Below are positions 1 through 4,812 of a DNA stretch of 5,948 nucleotides, piece after piece. This stretch comes from Deltaproteobacteria bacterium (GTDB lineage Bacteria > Desulfobacterota > Binatia > UBA9968), in assembly GCA_016184235.1 (NCBI GenBank), contig JACPDC010000004.1, positions 1 through 5,948 on the forward strand, in the 5' to 3' direction. How positions within the stretch are numbered: the first letter of the stretch is position 1; each line of letters begins with the position of its first letter. The position numbers and the translations under genes were made by a program. The notes beneath the pieces are model-generated. The model saw only the letters and a list, made by a program, of their open reading frames with translations, was not told the origin of the DNA and ran no database searches.

Positions 1-88
1 TCCTCCCGCGGACAGATGATGGAGTGCTGGATCTGGTTGAAGTATAGGTTCCGTGGGGCGACGAAATCAACCAGGGAAAGGCTCCCTC
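1..88. other. Left edge, non-repeat DNA; possible 3' end of an upstream gene
   Basis: No gene can be supported here. In frame 3 the bases from 3 read LPRTDDGVLDLVEV and end at a TAG at 45-47, which could be the last codons of a + strand gene entering from the left. This is only 14 residues and matches nothing I recognise. The rest, up to the palindrome beginning at 89, shows no clear promoter or structure. Confidence 0.15.
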
Positions 89-176
89 GGGGAGCGCGCC
101 TTCGGCTGCGGCCGATAGACCTGTGCTTTAGCCGAGACTTTCCAGTCGGACGTCCGCAGCCTCATTCGCGCTCCCC
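89..176 (+). repeat. 88-bp palindromic intergenic repeat, copy 1
   Basis: This is the first of three 88-bp copies (others at 1295-1382 and 4634-4721), aligned without any gap. By eye it matches copy 2 at 76 of 88 positions. The two ends form an inverted repeat: left arm 89-111 pairs with right arm 154-176 at 19 of 23 positions, anchored by GGGGAGCGCG and GGCTGCGG on the left. A perfect 10-nt palindrome CGGACGTCCG lies at 147-156 and is the same in all copies. Unlike copies 2 and 3, no CCCGAAAGCA/TGCTTTCGGG module follows. An open frame crosses it (16-228), but its peptide resembles those read from the other copies, so it is repeat-derived, not a gene. Confidence 0.85.
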
Positions 177-250
177 TCGGTCGCTCGACGCTAAAAACCC
201 TGGACTTGGCGGGGCGAAAGTTGTATGAGGCTGTTGAACAAGCCTCTTTT

Positions 251-377
251 CAGACCGGTCAAAAAGGTCCCAGATGCGAGGCGCGCGATGGACCGACGAG
301 CGGAGGCGTACTAGAGTAGTACGTTGGAGAGAGGCGGCCGAGCGCAACGAAGTAGGTGGGCCTTTTTCAACGGTCTG
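251..377. repeat. ~127-bp imperfect palindrome upstream of the deacetylase gene
   Basis: Terminal arms 251-267 (CAGACCGGTCAAAAAGG) and 361-377 (CCTTTTTCAACGGTCTG) are inverted copies matching at 15 of 17 positions. The centre holds a 6-bp hairpin, CGTACT (307-312) with AGTACG (318-323). Both structures share a centre near 314-315, so the whole is one cruciform-capable unit with weakly paired middle sections. Elements with CTGTTGAAAAAGG-type ends and a GTAC-containing centre are, to my recollection, dispersed repeats in deltaproteobacterial and related genomes. Just upstream, 228-245 (AGGCTGTTGAACAAGCCT) resembles another copy of the same end, suggesting a nested or abutting remnant. No transposase is encoded; it could be a non-autonomous (MITE-like) element. 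Confidence 0.75.
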
Positions 378-391
378 TTATGGGAGCGCAC

Positions 392-397
392 AGGAGG
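392..397 (+). promoter_or_regulatory. Ribosome binding site fixing the deacetylase start
   Basis: A perfect AGGAGG sits 9 nt before the ATG at 407. It directly abuts the in-frame ATG at 398 (no spacer), and the upstream GTG at 356 lies inside the palindromic repeat with no comparable site. The position therefore selects 407 as the translation start. Confidence 0.8.
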
Positions 398-406
398 ATG
401 ACGAAT

Positions 407-1264
407 ATGCTGACGGAGAATCACGCTAAGGCGAAGGTTTTCTGGCCCGACGGCGCTCGGCTGGCGGTCGCGCTGACGTTCGACTTTCAAGGCGGCGAGG
501 ACGTCAGGCCGGGTAAGGACGGTAAGATCAACCACGAGGAGTATACCCAGGCGGAGTACGGGCCGAAGACGGGGATCTGGAGGATCCTGAGAATCCTCGA
601 GCAGAACAAGGCCAAAGCGACTTTTTTGACCTGCGGCGGGATCGCCGAGAGATATCCTGAAGCGGTCAAGGCGATAGCCCAAAACGGGCACGAAATCGCG
701 GGGCATGGTTACCACCACGAGGTGGCCCGGGATTTGTCGAAACAGGAGGAGCGGGATGTAATCCGGCGCACCACGGAGATGATCCGAAATCGGACCGGAA
801 AACGGCCGGTGGGATGGCGCTCCTGCACGCAGAGCCCCAACAGCCTGGAGCTGTTGATGGAAGCCGGCTATCTGTGGAACAGCAATTCGTTCTCCTATGA
901 TCTTCCCTTCCTATGGGGAATGGCGGAGTCTAAATTGGTCGAGCTTCCGCGCCAGCCATTCGGCGACGGCAGGACCTACGGCCACAGGGATTCGGGCAAC
1001 CCGAATGACACGCTGGTGATTTGGAAAGGGCTGTTCGATGACCTCTATGAGGAATCCAAAAGCGCTCCCACCTTCTGCCCCTTTCAGTTTCATCCTTATA
1101 TCTCCAGCAGGCCGGGCAGGGCAAAGACGCTGAAAGAGCTGATCCAATACATGAAGAAGCACGACGGCGTCTGGTTTGCCACCGGAAGCGAGGTGGCTGA
1201 GTGGTGGCTCAAGCAGGGATTTTCCAGCGAGCCGGCCCGCGACCGAGCCACCGCCGGTAGGTGA
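407..1264 (+). CDS. Polysaccharide deacetylase family protein (CE4/NodB fold, PuuE/PgdA-like)
   Basis: This is a 285-residue metal-dependent hydrolase of the NodB-homology superfamily, which removes N-acyl groups from amino sugars or opens cyclic amides (PuuE allantoinase, H. pylori PgdA relatives). Visible motifs: ALTFD at 22-25 with the metal/catalytic Asp25; GHGYHH at 99-104 giving the H-x3-H metal pair His100/His104; GWRS around Arg138; SYDLPF at 163-168; and FHPY with His229 near the C terminus. No signal peptide or membrane segment is seen, so a cytoplasmic role is likely; with the PuuE-like layout this favours a small-molecule substrate over cell wall. The 407 start follows from the AGGAGG at 392-397; earlier starts at 398 and 356 (GTG) are less likely, the latter being inside a repeat. 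It is separated from the UbiD gene by 270 bp of repeat, so co-transcription is uncertain. Family confident, substrate unknown. Confidence 0.9.
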   Translation: MLTENHAKAKVFWPDGARLAVALTFDFQGGEDVRPGKDGKINHEEYTQAEYGPKTGIWRILRILEQNKAKATFLTCGGIAERYPEAVKAIAQNGHEIAGHGYHHEVARDLSKQEERDVIRRTTEMIRNRTGKRPVGWRSCTQSPNSLELLMEAGYLWNSNSFSYDLPFLWGMAESKLVELPRQPFGDGRTYGHRDSGNPNDTLVIWKGLFDDLYEESKSAPTFCPFQFHPYISSRPGRAKTLKELIQYMKKHDGVWFATGSEVAEWWLKQGFSSEPARDRATAGR

Positions 1265-1294
1265 GGGGTTGGTCTTGGGCTTCGGGGCTCCCTC

Positions 1295-1382
1295 GGGGAA
1301 CGCGCTCTCGGCTGCGGCCGATGGTGCAGTGCTTTAACCGAACCTTTCCAGTCGGACGTCCGCAGCCTCGCTCGCGCTCCCC
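1295..1382 (+). repeat. 88-bp palindromic intergenic repeat, copy 2
   Basis: Same length and orientation as copies 1 and 3, differing from copy 3 at about 10 of 88 positions by my count. Arms 1295-1317 and 1360-1382 pair at 18 of 23 positions, and the CGGACGTCCG palindrome is at 1353-1362. It begins 31 nt after the deacetylase stop codon and lies between that gene and the UbiD gene, so any read-through transcript would carry its fold. Open frames through it (1261-1521 +, and shadows on -) encode Arg/Pro/Ser-rich peptides shared with the other copies and are not credible proteins. Confidence 0.85.
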
Positions 1383-1406
1383 TCGCTCGCCCCGTAAAGC
1401 GAGGGG
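1379..1406 (+). repeat. GC-rich hairpin linking the two repeat modules
   Basis: CCCCTCGCT (1379-1387) and AGCGAGGGG (1398-1406) form a perfect 9-bp stem around a 10-nt loop. It overlaps the right end of the 88-bp palindrome. The equivalent in copy 3 (4718-4745) keeps the stem with one mismatch. No run of T follows, so it is not a classical intrinsic terminator, though it might slow transcription or protect an RNA end. Confidence 0.6.
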
Positions 1407-1420
1407 GCCTGGCGGAGCGA

Positions 1421-1475
1421 CCCGAAAGCACCAGACGTGGAGATTCGGATTAACCACTACACTATTGCTTTCGGG
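1421..1475 (+). repeat. Second palindromic module (CCCGAAAGCA/TGCTTTCGGG), copy 2
   Basis: Perfect 10-bp inverted arms, CCCGAAAGCA (1421-1430) and TGCTTTCGGG (1466-1475), flank a 35-nt interior. The copy-3 module at 4758-4812 has the same arms and the same interior length but a largely different interior. The right arm opens a block (1462-1500) that is identical over 39 nt to 4799-4837. The 88-bp palindrome and this module thus form a compound element of roughly 205 bp, which occupies most of the 270-bp gap between the deacetylase and UbiD genes. Confidence 0.75.
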
Positions 1476-1526
1476 AAGCGAGTCAGGTCCCGAGCGAACC
1501 TACAAGAGAGGTCTGTGCTGAGGCTT

Positions 1527-1532
1527 AGGAGG
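1527..1532 (+). promoter_or_regulatory. Ribosome binding site of the UbiD-family gene
   Basis: A perfect AGGAGG precedes two consecutive ATG codons at 1535 and 1538. Spacing is 2 nt to the first and 5 nt to the second, which favours 1538 as the start actually used. No convincing promoter is visible in the repeat DNA upstream. Confidence 0.75.
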
Positions 1533-1534
1533 AA

Positions 1535-3019
1535 ATGATGGCTCGCGCGGAGAAGGTGGGCGCGTCCCAGGCAAAAGTGGCCTACCGCGGCCTGCGGGAT
1601 TGGCTGGAGCAAGTCGACCGATTAGGCGAGCTCTTGCGCGTCAGCGGCGTTCATTGGGACCGGGAGATGGGCGCGATGACGCAGATGCTCACCGAGAGCA
1701 GCAAGGGAAAGGCGCCGGCCATACTCTTCGACGAGGTGCCGGGCTATCCGAAGGGCTTCCGGACCCTGTACGGCCAGTTCTCCTCGATGAAGAGAGTCGC
1801 CCTCACCCTGGGCCTGCCGCTCGAATACGAGAAAAAAGTAGACATCGTCAAGGCGTATCACGAGCGCATGCAAAACATGGCGCTGGTCAAGCCTAGAGTG
1901 GTCAAGAAGGGCCCCATTCTCGATCACGTGCTCGAGGGCGACAAGGTGGATGTGCTCAAGTTTCCGGTCCCGCTGCATCACGAGCTCGACAAGGCCCGCT
2001 ATCTCGGGACCGCGGACCTGGTGATCACCAAGGATCCGGACTCGGACTGGTACAACCTGGGGGCCTATCGCTGCCAGGTGTACGACGAAAAGACCATCGG
2101 CTGCCAGATCACCGAGGGAAAGCATGGAAGGATTCACCGCGACACCTACTTCGAGCGCGGGCAGAACGTGAAAGTTGCCGTGGTCTGCGGCCAGGATCCT
2201 CTGCTTTACATGCTTTCGGCGAGTCCGCTGCCGAAGGGCGTCTCGGAATACGACTTTGCCGGCGCCATCCGGGGCGAGCCCATCGAGGTGGTCCAGGGCC
2301 CTTATACCGGCTTTCCGATTCCGGCGGACGCGGAGATCGCCGTCGAGGGCGAGATGGTGCCCGGGCAGGTCAAGCCCGAGGGACCCTTCGGCGAATGGAT
2401 GGGCTATTACTCCGATGACGTCGTTCCCCGTCCCTACATCAACGTAAAGACCGTTCTCTACCGGGACAATCCGATTCTCACCTGCGCGCCGCAGCACAAG
2501 CCGGTGGACGAGACCGGCCTGCTCAAGGGCATCGCCGGCGCGGCCGAGATCTGGAAGGCGCTCGAGGCCTGCGGGCTGCCGGACATCCTCGGCGTGTGGA
2601 ATCACGAGGGGGGGCCGGCGACCCGTTTCACGGCGGTCCAGATTCGCCAGCGCTATCCCGGCCACGCGCGCAACGTTCTCCACGTCGCTGCGAACTGCTC
2701 GGCCGGGGCCTACAACGGCAAGTGGACGGTGGTGGTGGACGACGACATCGACTGCTCGGACATCGACCAGGTCCTCTGGGCCATGTCCACCCGCTTCGAT
2801 CCGGTGGCGGACATCGACGTCGTCCAGAAGGCCTGGTCTTCGGGGCGGGACCCGATGTATCTGCCGGGGAATTTCAACAACCGGATTCTCATCGACGCGT
2901 GCGTTCCCTACGACCGGAAGCTGAAGGGCAAATTTTCCACTGTGGTGGACGTGAGCCCCGAGCTCCGGGCCAAGCTCAAGGCGAAGTGGAGCAGCATCTT
3001 CGCCAAGTACGCTGTCTAG
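1535..3019 (+). CDS. UbiD-family decarboxylase (prFMN-dependent)
   Basis: This 494-residue protein has the usual length of the UbiD family, cytosolic enzymes that use prenylated FMN to (de)carboxylate aromatic, heteroaromatic or alpha,beta-unsaturated acids. The Arg-Glu-Glu catalytic set is visible: Arg179 in NLGAYR, and Glu282 and Glu287 in PEGPFGEWMGYY, with the five-residue spacing of the family's paired glutamates. Asn174, His197 and Glu238 (in SEYDF) fit the metal and cofactor-phosphate ligands by spacing from Fdc1-type enzymes; this mapping was done from memory. The catalytic residues are intact, so it should be active, but it needs a UbiX-type prenyltransferase that is not in the window. 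The next gene starts 31 nt downstream, suggesting an operon. The ATG at 1538 has better ribosome-site spacing than 1535. Family membership is very likely; the substrate cannot be told, and UbiD itself (ubiquinone synthesis) is unlikely given the neighbours. Confidence 0.93.
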   Translation: MMARAEKVGASQAKVAYRGLRDWLEQVDRLGELLRVSGVHWDREMGAMTQMLTESSKGKAPAILFDEVPGYPKGFRTLYGQFSSMKRVALTLGLPLEYEKKVDIVKAYHERMQNMALVKPRVVKKGPILDHVLEGDKVDVLKFPVPLHHELDKARYLGTADLVITKDPDSDWYNLGAYRCQVYDEKTIGCQITEGKHGRIHRDTYFERGQNVKVAVVCGQDPLLYMLSASPLPKGVSEYDFAGAIRGEPIEVVQGPYTGFPIPADAEIAVEGEMVPGQVKPEGPFGEWMGYYSDDVVPRPYINVKTVLYRDNPILTCAPQHKPVDETGLLKGIAGAAEIWKALEACGLPDILGVWNHEGGPATRFTAVQIRQRYPGHARNVLHVAANCSAGAYNGKWTVVVDDDIDCSDIDQVLWAMSTRFDPVADIDVVQKAWSSGRDPMYLPGNFNNRILIDACVPYDRKLKGKFSTVVDVSPELRAKLKAKWSSIFAKYAV

Positions 3020-3050
3020 GCTCGCCTGCATCCGCAAAGGGATTTTAGAA

Positions 3051-3998
3051 GTGGCTAGAGATGACCGATTCGAGGGGCTGTTTGTTCCCCAGGTTACCCC
3101 GTTTGACGACTCAGGCGCGGTTGATCTGCAGAGCCTGGAGCGCCTGTGCGCCCATCTCTGCTCGGTGGAGAGCGTAACGGGACTGGTTTCCTGCGCGCGT
3201 ATCGGTGAAGGTCCGGTTCTGAGCCTGGAGGAGAAGCGAGACGTTTACAGGGTGGCCGGCAGGGTGGCGCGGGCCGCCGGGAAACTCCATGTGGCGGCGA
3301 TCACGCCCCAATCCACGGATGAGGCGATCGCCATCGTGCGCGATCTTGAAAAGCTGCCGGTGGACGCGGCCATGATTTTTCCTCCTCTGCTTCTTGCCTG
3401 GGGCAAGGTCGGCGCCGATCTTAAGTTCCGCTTCTTCGAAGATATCGCAGAGAACACGAGTCTCCCCATTGTTTTGTTTCAGATTCCTGTGGCCAGCTAC
3501 TGGTACGACGCCGAGACCGTCTGCCGGATCGCCGAGATCGGGCAGGTCGTGGCTTACAAGGAGGCCTCCTTCAACATCAATCTCTTCTCCGAGACCCTGC
3601 GGCAGCTCGAGATCCGGCGAAGCCCCATGACGGTTCTCACCGGCAACGACCGCTTCGTGGCGCAGAGCTATATGCTCGGCGCCCGCGGCGCGCTCATCGG
3701 AGTCTCGAATCTTGCCACGGAGAAGTGGGGCGCCATGGACCGGGCGGGCCGGAGCGGCGATTTCCGCAAGGCCATGTCCCTGCAAGAAGGATTGAGCGAG
3801 CTTAAAGAGCTGGTCTTCAGCGAGCCGATCGTCGAGGCGGTCTCGCGCATCAAGGTCATCCTCAAGCATCAGGGTTTGATCCAAAGCTCGCTCGTGCGCA
3901 GGCCCCAGCTCGGCGTCTCCGGTGAAGAGGAAGGGCGCCTGATCGCGAGCTTCGGGCGCATCGTGGAGGAAAGCTCGGTCGCCGCAAAAGGAGGCTGA
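3051..3998 (+). CDS. Dihydrodipicolinate synthase/NAL family protein with divergent active site
   Basis: A 315-residue (beta/alpha)8 class I aldolase-family protein. It starts with GTG preceded by AAAGGGA (3036-3042, 8 nt spacer). The N terminus GLFVPQVTPFDDSGAVD is the family's opening strand and loop, and Lys170 in VVAYKEAS is the Schiff-base lysine. Other DapA landmarks are changed: the GTTGE loop reads ARIGE (49-53), the YNVP tyrosine is Phe143 in LFQIP, and the substrate-carboxylate arginine position is Ala148. So it can probably form an imine with a keto acid but should not be the lysine-pathway DapA; hydratase-aldolase, keto-acid lyase or dehydratase-type activity is more plausible. 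It lies 31 nt after the UbiD gene and 12 nt before the cupin gene, indicating shared transcription and a catabolic role next to a decarboxylase. Family certain, reaction unknown. Confidence 0.9.
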   Translation: MARDDRFEGLFVPQVTPFDDSGAVDLQSLERLCAHLCSVESVTGLVSCARIGEGPVLSLEEKRDVYRVAGRVARAAGKLHVAAITPQSTDEAIAIVRDLEKLPVDAAMIFPPLLLAWGKVGADLKFRFFEDIAENTSLPIVLFQIPVASYWYDAETVCRIAEIGQVVAYKEASFNINLFSETLRQLEIRRSPMTVLTGNDRFVAQSYMLGARGALIGVSNLATEKWGAMDRAGRSGDFRKAMSLQEGLSELKELVFSEPIVEAVSRIKVILKHQGLIQSSLVRRPQLGVSGEEEGRLIASFGRIVEESSVAAKGG

Positions 3999-4010
3999 GT
4001 CGGAAGCCCT

Positions 4011-4571
4011 ATGCCGGTTTACGGATTAACGGAATTCATCGCGGACCTCTACCGGATCACAGAGGAGGAAAAGCAGGGCCGGGCGATCCTGCGGCGCTGC
4101 CAGCCGTTGCTCGAGCGGCTGCTCAGGAATCCGCATTGTGTTCCGTCCGAGTTCAAAAAGCCGGGGGCAAACACGCAGGGACGTTACATGCTCCACCGAG
4201 CGGCTAAATTCAACGTCAACGCAGTGGTCTGGGGTCCCGGCCATGGCTTGAAGGCGCATAACCACGAGACCTGGGGACTGGTCGGCGTCCTGGAAAATGA
4301 GCTGCAGGAGACGCGCTATCGCCGCCTGGATGGCGGATCAAAGCCGGGTATTGCCCGCTTGGAGCTCAGGGGGACGACGAACAACAGGGCAGGGGATATT
4401 TCCTTGCTCTTGCCACCCGACGACATACACGGGGTTCTCAACGCCACGGAGCGCAATACCGTGGATATCCATGTCTATGGAAGAGATCTGGTCGGACTTA
4501 AGCGGAGCCGCTTTGACATCGAGCAAAACAGCCTGGCGACCTTTGCCAGCCCCAAGTACGACAACTGCTAG
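4011..4571 (+). CDS. Cysteine dioxygenase-like cupin (thiol dioxygenase family)
   Basis: A 186-residue single-domain cupin resembling bacterial cysteine dioxygenase-type proteins, which use non-haem Fe(II) and O2 to oxidise thiols to sulfinates. A helical N terminus (1-60) precedes the barrel. PGHGLKAHNHETWGLVGVL (76-94) supplies metal ligands His83 and His85, and His140 in DDIHGVLN is the likely third ligand. His154 and Tyr156 in DIHVYG match the spacing of the His-x-Tyr part of the mammalian enzyme's Ser-His-Tyr relay, with Asp152 where serine would be. The start lies 12 nt after the previous stop; GGAAG at 4002-4006 is a modest ribosome site, so translation may be coupled. No signal peptide is seen. 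Substrate could be cysteine, 3-mercaptopropionate or a non-thiol; operon context with decarboxylase and aldolase-fold genes leaves a ring- or acid-oxygenase role open. Confidence 0.85.
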   Translation: MPVYGLTEFIADLYRITEEEKQGRAILRRCQPLLERLLRNPHCVPSEFKKPGANTQGRYMLHRAAKFNVNAVVWGPGHGLKAHNHETWGLVGVLENELQETRYRRLDGGSKPGIARLELRGTTNNRAGDISLLLPPDDIHGVLNATERNTVDIHVYGRDLVGLKRSRFDIEQNSLATFASPKYDNC

Positions 4572-4590
4572 CCGAAACTCTTCCTATTAC

Positions 4591-4604
4591 CGCCGCGGGC
4601 GGCG
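4591..4604 (+). terminator. Small GC hairpin after the cupin gene (weak terminator candidate)
   Basis: CGCCG (4591-4595) and CGGCG (4600-4604) form a perfect 5-bp stem with a 4-nt loop, 20 nt past the cupin stop codon. The following bases (TCTCTCAA) are only mildly pyrimidine-rich, so intrinsic termination would be weak. The much larger repeat palindrome 30 nt further on may do this job instead. Confidence 0.25.
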
Positions 4605-4633
4605 TCTCTCAAGATCGATGCAATAGCTCCCTC

Positions 4634-4721
4634 GGGCAACGCGCTCTCGGCTGCGGCCGATGGACCTCTGCTTAAACCGAAGCTTTCGAGTCGGACGTCC
4701 GCAGCCTCACTCGCGTTCCCC
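4634..4721 (+). repeat. 88-bp palindromic intergenic repeat, copy 3
   Basis: Third copy, same orientation and length, located between the convergent cupin and rhodanese genes. Arms are 4634-4656 and 4699-4721; CGGACGTCCG is at 4692-4701. It differs from copy 2 at about 10 of 88 positions, mostly in the central loop region (roughly 4663-4689), while the CGGCTGCGGCCGAT and AGTCGGACGTCCG blocks are unchanged. After it, the compound element continues through a hairpin (4718-4745) into the second module. Confidence 0.85.
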
Positions 4722-4757
4722 TCGGTCGCCCCGTAAAGCGAGGGGCCTGGCGAGCGA

Positions 4758-4812
4758 CCCGAAAGCACCAGTCGTGCAGGTTCAAAGAACCCACAGGTCT
4801 ATTGCTTTCGGG
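4758..4812 (+). repeat. Second palindromic module, copy 3, with central hairpin
   Basis: Perfect arms CCCGAAAGCA (4758-4767) and TGCTTTCGGG (4803-4812) enclose a 35-nt interior whose own centre is a perfect hairpin, GGTTC-AAA-GAACC (4779-4791). All of it is symmetric about 4785. The stop codon of the rhodanese frame on the - strand (4782-4784) lies in this central hairpin. Arms match the copy at 1421-1475 exactly; the interior does not. Confidence 0.75.

Noticed and set aside
89..377. Insertion sequence at the left end
   Set aside because: Inverted repeats are present but no transposase reading frame exists between or near them; described as palindromic repeats instead.
356..406. Longer deacetylase N terminus from a GTG at 356
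   Set aside because: The first codons come from the palindromic repeat arm and lack a ribosome site; AGGAGG at 392-397 points to 407.
1444..1463. Possible sigma70 promoter before the UbiD gene (TTCGGA and TACACT)
   Set aside because: The two elements are only 8 nt apart, far from the 16-18 nt needed, and they fall within the repeat module interior.
1261..1521. Small + strand ORF, with relatives at 16-228 and 4660-4905
   Set aside because: All three lie on repeat copies and share VGRPQPxSRSPRS-type peptides only because the DNA repeat is shared; the DNA shows palindrome conservation and not coding constraint.
1622..3037. 471-codon open frame antisense to the UbiD gene
   Set aside because: It mirrors a high-GC, clearly recognisable UbiD coding frame; its His/Arg/Val/Leu-rich translation has no recognisable motif. 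It is a shadow frame.
3111..3884. 257-codon open frame antisense to the DHDPS-family gene
   Set aside because: Shadow of the sense frame, no family motif, and no independent ribosome site or neighbour support.
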